From positions 1 to 64,000 of the forward strand of contig NZ_MIYK01000017.1 of NCBI RefSeq assembly GCF_002907375.1: DNA of 64,000 nt. The letters are read 5' to 3'. Origin of the DNA: Fructilactobacillus lindneri DSM 20690 = JCM 11027. Lineage in GTDB: Bacteria > Bacillota > Bacilli > Lactobacillales > Lactobacillaceae. Made by a program: the position numbers and the translations under genes. Below the pieces are notes generated by a model, which was not told where the DNA came from, searched no databases, and was given only the letters and a program-made list of their open reading frames with translations. Of the stretch, positions 28,561-37,553 are shown one piece after another (position 1 is the first letter of the stretch; the number at the start of each line of letters is the position of its first letter).

Positions 28561-29427
28561 CTATTTAGGTTTATGCGTTACTTTACCCGCAGCATCCATT
28601 TGAACTTTCATATCATGAATACTGACGTAACCAGCTGCTTTAACTAATTTTTGCTGAGTTGGTTTGGACATAATGTAAGCAATAAATTTTTTGGTAGTTG
28701 GACTAGGTTGTTTGTTGGTATACATATGTTCATATGACCAGATTTTCCAACGGTTGGTTGTAATATTTTGATAATTAGGCTGAATATGATCAACGCTTAA
28801 AACCTTAACTTGATTATTTAGATATGGTAATGACAAATAACTGATTGTTCCTGGAGTATTTTCCACAATTTTTTGTACCGTTCCGTTTGAATCCTGTTCC
28901 TGACTCTTAACGGCATCTTTGCCTTTTAAAACACTCTTTTCAAATGTGGAACGGGTACCGCTACCTTGTGCTCGATTAATTACAATAATAGGTAAATCTT
29001 TTCCGCCGACTTCTTTCCAATTTTTGATCTTTCCAAGAAAGATATTTTCCAATTGTTTTTCCGAAAGATTATTAACCCCATTTTTTGGATTAGTAATTGG
29101 CGCAATTCCGACGACTGCTACTTGATGATCAATCAGCTTCTTGGCATGAATTCCATCTTTTTGTTCGGCAAAAATATCAGAATCGCCGATATTAACGGCC
29201 CCAGTTTCAACCTGACTTAAGCCAGTTCCAGAACCACCGCCTTGAACTGTGATACTAACTTTGGGATGTTCAGCCTGATAATCGCTACCGGCTTTTTGAA
29301 CCAGCGGCTGCATTGCTGTTGATCCTACGGCAGTAACCGTATTTTGTTTATTTTTGCTGCCACAGCCGGTTAACATCAAAATTCCAACTGCCGCCAAACA
29401 TATTGGCAATAATCTTTGGTAATGCAT
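28561..29427 (-). CDS. pstS: Phosphate-binding lipoprotein PstS
   Basis: This high-affinity extracellular phosphate receptor has lipobox LTGC (about 20-23). Phosphate-binding motifs are GSTAMQPL near the start, GGSGTGLSQV and RAQGSGTRSTF. The start is ATG at 29427, six bases after AGGAGG; a TTG at 29433 abuts the Shine-Dalgarno sequence and is rejected. It heads the pst operon behind Pho boxes. Confidence 0.95.
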   Translation of the reverse strand: MHYQRLLPICLAAVGILMLTGCGSKNKQNTVTAVGSTAMQPLVQKAGSDYQAEHPKVSITVQGGGSGTGLSQVETGAVNIGDSDIFAEQKDGIHAKKLIDHQVAVVGIAPITNPKNGVNNLSEKQLENIFLGKIKNWKEVGGKDLPIIVINRAQGSGTRSTFEKSVLKGKDAVKSQEQDSNGTVQKIVENTPGTISYLSLPYLNNQVKVLSVDHIQPNYQNITTNRWKIWSYEHMYTNKQPSPTTKKFIAYIMSKPTQQKLVKAAGYVSIHDMKVQMDAAGKVTHKPK

Positions 29428-29468
29428 CAGCAACCTCCTAGTAATTGCTTTATTTAATTACAAAACTA

Positions 29469-29523
29469 AGTATAATTACTTCATGTAAAGTTAATGTTGA
29501 CTTTATGTAAAGATTACGTAAAT
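29469..29523 (-). promoter_or_regulatory. Pho boxes and -10 of the pst operon
   Basis: Four direct repeats start at exactly 11-bp intervals (plus-strand ATGTAAAG 29483, ATGTTGAC 29494, ATGTAAAG 29505, ACGTAAAT 29516). Read on the minus strand they are TTTACAT-like units, the PhoP box pattern of Bacillus. A -10 TATACT (29474-29469) lies 8 bases below, with the boxes where a -35 would be. They point at pstS; the divergent phoP-like gene could share them. Confidence 0.85.
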
Positions 29524-29542
29524 TAAAATCCGAGGTGACGAC

Positions 29543-30262
29543 TTGCAGCACGTAACGTTAGTAACAAGCCATTTACGCTTAGCAATTGATTTTAGTCAGA
29601 CTTTTAATGAACAGGAATATTTCGTCGATACACTTGATTCAATGAAACATTTTAAAACCGTGATGCTGCAAAAGAAAAGCGTCGGGATTTTTTGGGATTT
29701 AACAACTTTTCCTTATGCTGATTATCAAGCTGAACTAACTAAAATCAGAAATACATATCAGATTCCAATCCTAATGTTAGATAATGACAAAAACAACGTG
29801 TTACAGGTATTACAAGCCGGTTTTGATGATTATTTAATCAAACCCTATTCATACTTAGAATTAATCGCACGCCTAGAGCAAAAACAAAAATTATATCAAC
29901 AATTAGTTGTTCCTGAAAACGCACCAAAATTACCCACACAGCCCAAAATCATTATTGATGATGTAGTTATCGACCAACAAAAATATAAGGCTTTTAAAAA
30001 TCACAAAGACTTAGGTTTAACTCCCAAAGAACTAAAATTACTCCTATATTTGATTAAACACGATTCTCAAGTATTAAGTCGGCAACAGTTGCTAGAAGGT
30101 GTTTGGGGAGATTATTATGATATTTCTCAAACGACAAGGATGGTCGATATTCATATCAGTCATCTTCGTGATAAAATTGAAAAAGATCCTAAGAAACCAA
30201 CCATCATTAAAACTGTGCGCGGTTTTGGTTATCAATTTATTGGGGATTACATTACGAAATAA
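29543..30262 (+). CDS. PhoP-like OmpR-family regulator with degenerate receiver, no kinase
   Basis: This 240-residue regulator is divergent from the pst operon. It starts at TTG (29543) after GAGGTGA, because the first ATG lies inside the receiver. The C-terminal winged helix (about 145-238) is standard and ends VRGFGYQF. The receiver is not: the acidic pair is T8-S9 (TLVTSH), the Ser/Thr switch position is D80 (LMLDND), while D52 (FWDLTT) and K100 (LIKPYS) remain. No PhoR kinase follows; a terminator does. It is predicted to control pst through the Pho boxes, perhaps without ordinary phosphorylation. Confidence 0.8.
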   Translation: MQHVTLVTSHLRLAIDFSQTFNEQEYFVDTLDSMKHFKTVMLQKKSVGIFWDLTTFPYADYQAELTKIRNTYQIPILMLDNDKNNVLQVLQAGFDDYLIKPYSYLELIARLEQKQKLYQQLVVPENAPKLPTQPKIIIDDVVIDQQKYKAFKNHKDLGLTPKELKLLLYLIKHDSQVLSRQQLLEGVWGDYYDISQTTRMVDIHISHLRDKIEKDPKKPTIIKTVRGFGYQFIGDYITK

Positions 30263-30277
30263 ATAATTCATCACATA

Positions 30278-30320
30278 CAAAAAGCGTTCTAGCTTAATTA
30301 ATAAGCTAGAACGCTTTTTT
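30278..30320. terminator. Bidirectional terminator
   Basis: The long perfect stem AAAAAGCGTTCTAGCTTA/TAAGCTAGAACGCTTTTT separates the phoP-like gene from the convergent ABC gene. Confidence 0.93.
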
Positions 30321-30321
30321 A

Positions 30322-30993
30322 CTATTTTTCTGAAAGATGACCATCTACCAATTCATAAATATGGTCAGCATATTGATTTACTCGCTCATCATGTGTCACA
30401 ACCACCACTGTTTTATTTTCTTTTTTAGCTAAATCTGACAATAATTGACAAACTTCAGTCACCCGTTGTTCATCTAATGACGCCGTTGGTTCATCAGCTA
30501 AAATAATATTGGGTTTTGTGTAAATTCCACGAATAATTGCGACTCGTTGACTTTGTCCACCAGACAATTCGTTGGGGAAATGATCGACTACTCGGCTAAC
30601 CCCTAATCGATCAGTCAAGTTCTGCAATTCCGCAGCTGACATATTTCCTTCTGGTCGAACCTTATCAACTAAGACAAACTGATCACGAACCGTCAAATAA
30701 GGAACCAGCGTATGTGCCTGTAAAATAAAACCAATTTGATTTAAACGAAACTGATCCCGAGCCTTTGCACTTAGATTAGCAACCTTTTCATTTTCCAATA
30801 AAACTGTGCCCTCATCGGGATCACGCAAAGCTCCCATAATGGTAAGTAGTGTACTTTTCCCTGATCCAGACGGACCAGTAATAATGTTTACTTCCCCTCG
30901 TTTACTAGTGAAATTAATATTATCAAGCACTTGAAACCGATTATCTGCTTGACCAAAACTTTTACTAACATTTGTTAATTTAATTGCGTCCAT
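30322..30993 (-). CDS. ABC transporter ATP-binding protein (MacB/LolD type)
   Basis: This 223-residue ATPase has Walker A GPSGSGKST, Q-loop LQAHTLVPYLT, signature LSGGQSQRVAIIRGIY and Walker B ILADEPTASLD. It follows the FtsX-type permease by two bases and forms an exporter or envelope-stress transporter with it. Both are behind a TetR gene. Confidence 0.92.
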   Translation of the reverse strand: MDAIKLTNVSKSFGQADNRFQVLDNINFTSKRGEVNIITGPSGSGKSTLLTIMGALRDPDEGTVLLENEKVANLSAKARDQFRLNQIGFILQAHTLVPYLTVRDQFVLVDKVRPEGNMSAAELQNLTDRLGVSRVVDHFPNELSGGQSQRVAIIRGIYTKPNIILADEPTASLDEQRVTEVCQLLSDLAKKENKTVVVVTHDERVNQYADHIYELVDGHLSEK

Positions 30994-30995
30994 TA

Positions 30996-32060
30996 TTAAC
31001 CTCCAATCGCATCTGCCGGGTCGACTTTTAGAATCATAATCGATGGGATTAAAGCACCTAACATTGAGGTAACTAATAATCCAATCACAGTTGTCGACAT
31101 AATCAGCGGATCACAAGCAACTGGGACCGAGTTTCCTAATGCCATAGTAGTAAGCAAGGTTAATACGACTCCAATCACAATCCCGCTTATTACTAAAATA
31201 AAAGTCTGAAATAAAGTTGCTCGTACTAAAACTCCCGCAGGAATTCCCTGAGCCCTTAACACTGCATAATTTTCTAGTTTCTGCATCGTTAAAATATATA
31301 AGAAAACAGCAATCACAATCAGCGAAATAATCATTAAAAAGGCAATCATAAACGTAAAGATCGAGTTTTGCGCTTGATAACCAGGTAATTCATCAATTAC
31401 CTTTTTAGCCGAATAAGCATGTAAATCACTATTGTGTGCCTTGTAATCAGCATTTTTACTAATCACTGCACTACATAAAAAGTCGCTAGTTAAATTGTGC
31501 AGTTGTCGCCAATCATCCATACTTCCATACACGACGGGAGCAATACTTAATTTAGCATTCTTAGTAAACCCAACAATTTCGTAAGAGTGATTATCAGAAT
31601 TAAGTTTGATTTTGTCGCCTAAATGATATCCATTTTGTTGAAACTGGGTATCAACTACTACTTGATGATTTTTCTGAGCCTTATGTCCAGACGTTAATTT
31701 CAAATTCTGATAAATATATTGATGTGGATCAAGTCCAACAAACTGTGCTGAAACCCGAGATCGATCTTTAGCAGATGAAACCACGGGAGCGTTTCCCACA
31801 TAGGCATCTTGTTTCGGATTAATTTTTAAATTCTTACCCTGTTCCTTAGTAATAACAGAACGACTAATATTAATGTTTGAATCTTTATTCAAAACAATCC
31901 GCTGTGGTTTCCAAGAATCAATGGCTTTCGTATTCTGGGTTGAAAGCCCGACTGCTAAACTAGTCAAAATAAAGATTAAATAACTAATTAAAACAATCAT
32001 TGTTACAATCAAGCCATACCTTAACTTATAGTGTTTAATCTCTTTTAATGCTAAAAACAT
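30996..32060 (-). CDS. ABC transporter permease (FtsX/MacB type)
   Basis: This 354-residue protein has one N-terminal membrane segment (about 15-38), a large outer MacB-like periplasmic core domain (about 40-225), then three segments with the LENYAVLRAQGIPAGVLVRATLFQ coupling region. This is the FtsX fold of mechanotransmission exporters. It is cotranscribed after tetR with a 10-base gap. Substrate unknown. Confidence 0.88.
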   Translation of the reverse strand: MFLALKEIKHYKLRYGLIVTMIVLISYLIFILTSLAVGLSTQNTKAIDSWKPQRIVLNKDSNINISRSVITKEQGKNLKINPKQDAYVGNAPVVSSAKDRSRVSAQFVGLDPHQYIYQNLKLTSGHKAQKNHQVVVDTQFQQNGYHLGDKIKLNSDNHSYEIVGFTKNAKLSIAPVVYGSMDDWRQLHNLTSDFLCSAVISKNADYKAHNSDLHAYSAKKVIDELPGYQAQNSIFTFMIAFLMIISLIVIAVFLYILTMQKLENYAVLRAQGIPAGVLVRATLFQTFILVISGIVIGVVLTLLTTMALGNSVPVACDPLIMSTTVIGLLVTSMLGALIPSIMILKVDPADAIGG

Positions 32061-32070
32061 AACCTACTCC

Positions 32071-32607
32071 TTATGAAAGTTTTTCTAAATTTTCTTTGAG
32101 GCGTCGTAAAAAAAAGGGTTGCTGCTGCGGCTGCAATAAAATATCGCGAATCGTCTGATGAATTAAAATACTGACTCCCCATTTAGAACCAGATAACTCC
32201 AGTTCTGCTTGCGAAGGTGACAATAAGTAACGATTCTTTTGATAATATAGGGTCACAAACTCACGAACATGAGCGTTTTCACTTTCATTAATGAAATCGC
32301 TAATCATAGTTAAAATTGCATTTGGACTAAGTTTAGTTTGTCCGCCTTTCAATGGCCGATGAATCTCACGCATGACCATTTTAAATTCGTATTGATAAGC
32401 ATCAGTTAAATCAGCAAAATACTTATAAAAAGCGCCACGAGCAATCTTTGCTTCCTTTACAATCCGTGCTACCTGAGCCTCTGCTAATGAATAATGCGAG
32501 AATTCATCTAGCAAGGCTTTTTGAATTCGAATCTGTTTTTCGTGTGATAAATTATCAAATGTTTGACTTGGCATAACTTCGCTTCCTATTCTTTTCAAAA
32601 GTGACAC
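32071..32607 (-). CDS. TetR family repressor of the adjacent ABC operon
   Basis: This 178-residue regulator has the helix-turn-helix YSLAEAQVARIVKEAKIARGAFYKYFADLTDAYQYEF at about 36-72, typical of TetR. The C-terminal ligand domain is unassigned. It is first in a three-gene operon with the ABC permease and ATPase. A perfect palindrome over its start site indicates autoregulation. Confidence 0.9.
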   Translation of the reverse strand: MSLLKRIGSEVMPSQTFDNLSHEKQIRIQKALLDEFSHYSLAEAQVARIVKEAKIARGAFYKYFADLTDAYQYEFKMVMREIHRPLKGGQTKLSPNAILTMISDFINESENAHVREFVTLYYQKNRYLLSPSQAELELSGSKWGVSILIHQTIRDILLQPQQQPFFLRRLKENLEKLS

Positions 32608-32645
32608 CGTGTCACTAGATTACCATTGACCTTTTAATCTGTCAA
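32601..32645 (-). promoter_or_regulatory. tetR-ABC promoter with operator palindrome
   Basis: On the minus strand TTGACA (32645-32640), a 17-base spacer and TAATCT (32622-32617) form a good promoter. Immediately downstream is GTGACAC-C-GTGTCAC (32601-32615), a perfect 7+1+7 palindrome covering the expected start of transcription. It is the evident TetR operator. Confidence 0.85.
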
Positions 32646-32764
32646 TTAAAGTAACACTATTCATAATAATGCTAGTATACTGAGCAAAAAAATATCATTG
32701 TTCATTAATAAGTTTACAATTAAGATTGTAAATATAGTATTAAAATTAGAAGGGTTCGTTGAAA

Positions 32765-33523
32765 ATGAGTCAGAGATTAACAGGAAAAGTTGCAATTATT
32801 ACTGGTGGTTCCAAAGGAATTGGTTTTGCAACAGCACGTCGATTTGCTCAAGAAGGTGCCGCAGTAGTGATTACTGCAAGAAATGAAACTGAAGGTAACA
32901 AGGCTGCAACTGCTATCAATCAAGAATTTCCTGATAGCGTTAAATTTAAAAAACAAGATGTATCAAATTCGGAACGCTGGACAGAAATTTTTGCCGAAAC
33001 CAAAGATGATTTTGGACCCGTAACTACCTTAGTCAATAACGCCGGAATCGGAATTGGCAAATCAATTGAAGAGACAACTGATGAAGAATGGCAAAAAGTA
33101 ATTGGCATTGATTTAACAGGAACTTTTTATGGCATCCGCGAAGGAATTCGTCAAATGAAAAATAAAAACAATGGTGCTTCAATCATCAACATTTCATCAA
33201 TTGAAGGAATCGTCGGCGATCCTATTTTAGGTGCTTATAATGCTTCTAAGGGCGGAGTAAAAATGATGTCGAAATCAGCTGCCCTTGATTGTGCGTTAAA
33301 AGACTATGGAGTTCGAGTTAACTGTGTCAATCCCGGTTATATCAAAACTCCCATGATCTCTGACGAACTTGATCAATATATGTCACAAAGAAGTAAAACT
33401 CCGATGGGACATCTTGGTAAACCGGACGATATCGCTTATGCCTGTGTTTACTTAGCTTCGGATGAATCAGCATTTACTACTGGCTCTGAAATGGTAGTCG
33501 ATGGCGGATACACTGCTCAATAA
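32765..33523 (+). CDS. Short-chain dehydrogenase, R-specific alcohol dehydrogenase type
   Basis: This 252-residue SDR is very similar in pattern to the NADP/Mg-dependent R-ADH of lactobacilli. It has TGGSKGIG (cofactor, about 14-21), NNAG, catalytic Ser in NISSIEG and YNASK, the VNPGYIKTP loop and the C-terminal GGYTAQ whose end binds Mg2+ in the homologue. It reduces ketones to R-alcohols. The ATG at 32765 matches the family N-terminus; an in-frame TTG at 32759 is less likely. Confidence 0.92.
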   Translation: MSQRLTGKVAIITGGSKGIGFATARRFAQEGAAVVITARNETEGNKAATAINQEFPDSVKFKKQDVSNSERWTEIFAETKDDFGPVTTLVNNAGIGIGKSIEETTDEEWQKVIGIDLTGTFYGIREGIRQMKNKNNGASIINISSIEGIVGDPILGAYNASKGGVKMMSKSAALDCALKDYGVRVNCVNPGYIKTPMISDELDQYMSQRSKTPMGHLGKPDDIAYACVYLASDESAFTTGSEMVVDGGYTAQ

Positions 33524-33535
33524 ACTAATCATAAA

Positions 33536-33588
33536 CAAAAAGGATGACAGAAATTAGTTAGGTAACTAACCTTTTCTGTCATCCTTTT
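33536..33588. terminator. Bidirectional terminator
   Basis: The long stem AAAAGGATGACAG.../...CTGTCATCCTTTT lies between the SDR gene and the convergent small membrane protein gene. Confidence 0.9.
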
Positions 33589-33594
33589 ATTTAA

Positions 33595-33792
33595 TTAACC
33601 ATGCCGACCTGTAAATAAAGCCAACACAATCAGAATCAAAATAATTGGCAGCCATAACCATACTAGATTAATGAACAAACTAATCAGGAATAAGAAAACA
33701 ATCAAAAAGATAATCGAACTACAACAATCCGATTTAATAAACCAAGATCCAAATAAAATTAACAATAGCAGAATTGCAAAAAAAGTGACCAT
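33595..33792 (-). CDS. Small hydrophobic membrane protein
   Basis: This 65-residue protein is almost entirely hydrophobic, with two or three membrane segments, a single Cys-Cys pair near residues 23-24 and a short basic end (GRHG). Its Shine-Dalgarno GGAG is placed normally. It follows pnuC by 17 bases. No family recognised. Confidence 0.55.
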   Translation of the reverse strand: MVTFFAILLLLILFGSWFIKSDCCSSIIFLIVFLFLISLFINLVWLWLPIILILIVLALFTGRHG

Positions 33793-33809
33793 AATAACTT
33801 GCTCCGTTC

Positions 33810-34577
33810 TTAATCAGTATTTGCCGCTTTGTTTTTGAAAAACCACATGTAGGCACCATAAAAACCGTTAACTAATTTCATGACTTCTAATGCTAACATC
33901 GAAGCTGACGCGGGACTCAAGCTTTGGAATTGTCGAAACCAAATGATTAAAGAAACGATATCCCACGCAATCCAAATCACCCACTGAAATCGATAGCCAC
34001 CAATCATTAAAATCATGCCGACAATACTAAGTGGTAATATCGTGGCATCTAAATAAATCTGGGTCCCATTCAGCTTTTTGCTAATTATAATGACAACGAC
34101 ATAAATAACCACTAACCCAATTCCTAACAGAAACAATTGTAATTTAGTTAGTTTGCGGGGATTAATTTTTGTTTGCTGATCTTGTTGGCTTAATAAGTTG
34201 CCCCAAAAGAAAATCCCCAGAGTTTGCGTGATTAGATAATAAATATTGGTAGCTAAATCACCAATTAATCGATTTTCAACATCAATCAGTAAAAATAACA
34301 GAGATTCTAACAAACCCCAACTATAATTAGTAATCTTGCCTTCATCGCACAGCATTAGATTAACTAAACTAAAAATACTAGCAAATAACGAAACCCAGCC
34401 AATCCAGCTCGAAAACTCATGACTAACTCCAAATGTTATGAAAGTCACAAGCAGATTAATCATTAAAATAATCTTAGTACTTTTTTGAAACGATTTAATA
34501 TCATGAAAATTATTTTTGATACTAAAGGTTTTGCGAAAACCTGCGTAAAATTGCTTTAGATATAATTCCAGTTGCAT
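33810..34577 (-). CDS. pnuC: PnuC family nicotinamide riboside transporter
   Basis: This 255-residue membrane protein with about seven segments has LATNIYYLITQTLGIFFWGN and the WIAWDIVSLIIWF segment of PnuC. It imports nicotinamide riboside for NAD salvage by facilitated diffusion. No NAD-sensing regulator or riboswitch was seen upstream. Confidence 0.88.
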   Translation of the reverse strand: MQLELYLKQFYAGFRKTFSIKNNFHDIKSFQKSTKIILMINLLVTFITFGVSHEFSSWIGWVSLFASIFSLVNLMLCDEGKITNYSWGLLESLLFLLIDVENRLIGDLATNIYYLITQTLGIFFWGNLLSQQDQQTKINPRKLTKLQLFLLGIGLVVIYVVVIIISKKLNGTQIYLDATILPLSIVGMILMIGGYRFQWVIWIAWDIVSLIIWFRQFQSLSPASASMLALEVMKLVNGFYGAYMWFFKNKAANTD

Positions 34578-34647
34578 GCTATCTCATCCTTTTAATTTGT
34601 TTTTCATACATATCAAATTATTTTAGCATGAGTAAAACGATTGGACA

Positions 34648-35145
34648 CTATTTAAATGCCCAATATTTAGATATAAAGTAATTAAAAATGATGATAACAA
34701 TTTGAATGAAAATAATCACAAGAAAACTGTTTATTAACTCTGGACTACCAAGATGATTATGAATCAAGGGTATTTGAAAAATTTGAGCATGATAATCAAT
34801 TCGATTTAATCCAATTAATTTTATGAAAAAATCAGCAAATTTTTGAATCAGTAAGTAAGTCAAAACAAAGTCAATTCCAAATGCAATCCCTCTGCCAATA
34901 AAGAAATCAACTATCTGGCTAGTTAGCTCTTTAGACTGTTTTTCAGTATTAAAAACGAAAAACTTATTCACTAAAAAAGCAAAGATGATAGAAACAGTTT
35001 CTGAAATCACAACTGGAATTTCAGGATTCGAGAAAAATGACATTGAAATAATTCTGACAACAAAATACACCAGAGTGGTTAAAACACCCCAAAATAAATA
35101 TTTGATACGCTGGTCAAAAATAATATTTTTAATCCTTCGACGCAT
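34648..35145 (-). CDS. GtrA-like membrane protein
   Basis: This 165-residue protein has four membrane segments. It shows the GtrA pattern FWGVLTTLVYFVVR near the start, FLVNKFFVF in the middle and FNYFISKYWAFK at the end. GtrA proteins are thought to flip lipid-linked sugars in surface polysaccharide modification. It follows the 121-residue gene by five bases. Confidence 0.85.
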   Translation of the reverse strand: MRRRIKNIIFDQRIKYLFWGVLTTLVYFVVRIISMSFFSNPEIPVVISETVSIIFAFLVNKFFVFNTEKQSKELTSQIVDFFIGRGIAFGIDFVLTYLLIQKFADFFIKLIGLNRIDYHAQIFQIPLIHNHLGSPELINSFLVIIFIQIVIIIFNYFISKYWAFK

Positions 35146-35150
35146 AAAAA

Positions 35151-35516
35151 TTAATCCATCAAAGTTTGCTTAATATCATCAATACTCATTTCGCCATTCA
35201 GATACTTTTGGAAAGTTTCATTAAAAGCGTCATCAACATCATCACGAAAATCATAGTCATTGATAAAACTAGTGACCATTTTGTTGCTCGATTTAATAAT
35301 CGCTGGAGAGTTAATGTAAGTTGTTAACCAAGAAGTATATAAGTTACCCAAACTACTTTTAGAACATTTAGTAGAGTCTAAATAGTATGAACTGTTGTTA
35401 CCTAGAGCTACTGCCACTCTAAAATCAACCGTATCTTTGTTTTCGTCTGGAGTCGTACCAATTACTTGTCTTTCCTTTTCTAGTACTTTGTTAGCAATAA
35501 ATTGTTTGTCAGCCAT
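35151..35516 (-). CDS. Hypothetical 121-residue acidic protein
   Basis: Start is ATG 35516 after AAAGGAG; an upstream ATG in frame lacks a binding site. The protein is soluble, acidic, with no membrane segment and no recognised motif. It is predicted to be mostly helical at the C-terminus (YDFRDDVDDAFNETFQKYLNG). It is cotranscribed with the GtrA-like gene. I do not recognise the family. Confidence 0.6.
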   Translation of the reverse strand: MADKQFIANKVLEKERQVIGTTPDENKDTVDFRVAVALGNNSSYYLDSTKCSKSSLGNLYTSWLTTYINSPAIIKSSNKMVTSFINDYDFRDDVDDAFNETFQKYLNGEMSIDDIKQTLMD

Positions 35517-35639
35517 TTTTAAAACTCCTTTTGGATTTATCATTATGTGATAAGCTACTTTTATTTATACTAGAATACCATATTTATAAAACACGATTCT
35601 TGTTCTTTGCTCAAGGGTGCCTAATTTTTAATCTTCAAA

Positions 35640-35680
35640 TAAAAATACGATACACATCTAGAATAGAATGTGTACCGTAA
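35640..35680 (-). terminator. Terminator of the frameshifted small gene
   Basis: On the minus strand TACGGTACACAT...ATGTGTATCGTA is followed by TTTTTA. It lies just past the stop of the small reading frame at 35695. Confidence 0.75.
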
Positions 35681-35694
35681 ATGAATAACGCTAC

Positions 35695-35864
35695 TTAAAT
35701 TGGATTTGCAATAACCCACATAATAATTCCAACAATCCCTACAATCAAGGCGTACCAGCCAGAATATTTAGTTGTTTTTTTCATAACTTTCTTAACTAAC
35801 CAAACTATAAACGAAATGAAAGCGGTATGATTAAAATACCAGCAATAGTGGTTAAAGTAGACAT
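35695..35864 (-). pseudogene. Small two-span membrane protein gene with a frameshift
   Basis: A Shine-Dalgarno AAGGAG precedes ATG (35864). The frame reads MSTLTTIAGILIIP, then runs into a stop after 19 codons. In another frame the sequence continues AFISFIVWLVKKVMKKTTKY and so on, ending at TAA (35697-35695) with a second hydrophobic stretch. A one-base change near 35831 would restore a 56-residue small membrane protein. Its own terminator follows. It is either a recent pseudogene or a sequencing error. Confidence 0.65.
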
Positions 35865-35976
35865 GTTCAAGCTCCTTAAATTAAATGATGATTTTTTAAT
35901 CAATGATGTAACATTCAAAGATTAATAATATAATTATAACATTTATAGAAAAAACATTATTGTTAATTTAATGTAA

Positions 35977-37533
35977 ATTCTTAATCTCATTAGAATGACG
36001 TAATTCTAAAACTTGCGGTAAGTTGATCTCTTTACTTAATTTGTTCTTAATCTCATTAGAATGACGTACTTCTAAAACTTGCGTATAGCTTCATTAGTTG
36101 TTAACGTAGTTCTTAATCTCATTAGAATGACGTACTTCTAAAACCGTCTCCGGACTAAAATTGCTGTCCGCCCAGTTCTTAATCTCATTAGAATGACGTA
36201 CTTCTAAAACAATGTGTCAAGCTGTTGTAGATCCTGTTAGGTTCTTAATCTCATTAGAATGACGTACTTCTAAAACATTGTTGAATTCAACATATAATTC
36301 TTAAGAGTTCTTAATCTCATTAGAATGACGTACTTCTAAAACGACCAGCATTCTTTAAATCAGCGGCTGCGTGTTCTTAATCTCATTAGAATGACGTACT
36401 TCTAAAACGCTGTCTTTGAGGTGCGCGTGAAACGTATTGTTCTTAATCTCATTAGAATGACGTACTTCTAAAACTCGTTCGTGTTCTATTAATTTTTTAT
36501 TAATGTTCTTAATCTCATTAGAATGACGTACTTCTAAAACTTTGCATTCCAGACAAGAACCGCTGAAAAAGTTCTTAATCTCATTAGAATGACGTACTTC
36601 TAAAACCAAAAGAACGATACACAGAAATTTGGTACGGTTCTTAATCTCATTAGAATGACGTACTTCTAAAACGATCCGTTAACGCAATCTTTCTAGTTGC
36701 CAGTTCTTAATCTCATTAGAATGACGTACTTCTAAAACGCTTTAAAGTTTTAATCTTATCGGCAACAGGTTCTTAATCTCATTAGAATGACGTACTTCTA
36801 AAACTGCGCAAAGATGGAACTATTTCATACCTTAGGTTCTTAATCTCATTAGAATGACGTACTTCTAAAACTACGCTTTAAAGTTAACTATATCTAATGG
36901 AGTTCTTAATCTCATTAGAATGACGTACTTCTAAAACTCCAGAAGGAGTTGTGATTTCTTCTGGACCGTTCTTAATCTCATTAGAATGACGTACTTCTAA
37001 AACCCGAAAATTGGTGGTATGATGGTACAACTGGTTCTTAATCTCATTAGAATGACGTACTTCTAAAACACAAGCTGATGAATTAATGAAACGTTCATTA
37101 GTTCTTAATCTCATTAGAATGACGTACTTCTAAAACGCTCCCACCTGAATTATGATTTGGTGGCTGGTTCTTAATCTCATTAGAATGACGTACTTCTAAA
37201 ACCCTACTGGAACAACAAATGGGTCGAATTCAGTTCTTAATCTCATTAGAATGACGTACTTCTAAAACTAAGGACATTCATCATAGATTATTTAAGGGGT
37301 TCTTAATCTCATTAGAATGACGTACTTCTAAAACCCACTTCTTGGTCGAATTGGAAAACAATCAGGTTCTTAATCTCATTAGAATGACGTACTTCTAAAA
37401 CAAGAAATTAATTCAAACCCTGGATATATTAGTTCTTAATCTCATTAGAATGACGTACTTCTAAAACCATATGCTTACATATGATAATAAGTGTAATGTT
37501 CTTAATCTCATTAGAATGACGTACTTCTAAAAC
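35977..37533 (-). CRISPR. Type II-A CRISPR array, 24 repeats and 23 spacers
   Basis: The 36-base repeat, read on the minus strand, begins GTTTTAGAAGTACGTC and ends GAGATTAAGAAC, the GTTTTAGA start being typical of type II-A. Repeats begin at 35977, 36043, 36109, 36175 and every 66-67 bases to 37498. Spacers are 30 bases except 31 at 36805, 37070 and 37335. The last repeat (35977-36012) differs at two positions from the rest, marking the leader-distal end, so transcription is on the minus strand away from csn2. The rest of the repeats appear identical. Spacer targets were not searched. Confidence 0.99.
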
Positions 37534-37553
37534 CGTCTGTAATATTACCCTAT

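Noticed and set aside
35700-35864. cre-like TGAAAGCGGTATGA near 35824
   Set aside because: It has one mismatch to the consensus and lies inside the frameshifted reading frame without a promoter nearby.
36739-36901. Two spacers sharing GCTTTAAAGTT
   Set aside because: Eleven shared bases in AT-rich DNA can arise by chance; no longer match or common source can be shown here.
36355-37114. Open frames with repeated VLEVRHSNEIKN-type units
   Set aside because: They are translations of the CRISPR repeat; the periodic peptide follows from the 36-base repeat and 30-base spacers.
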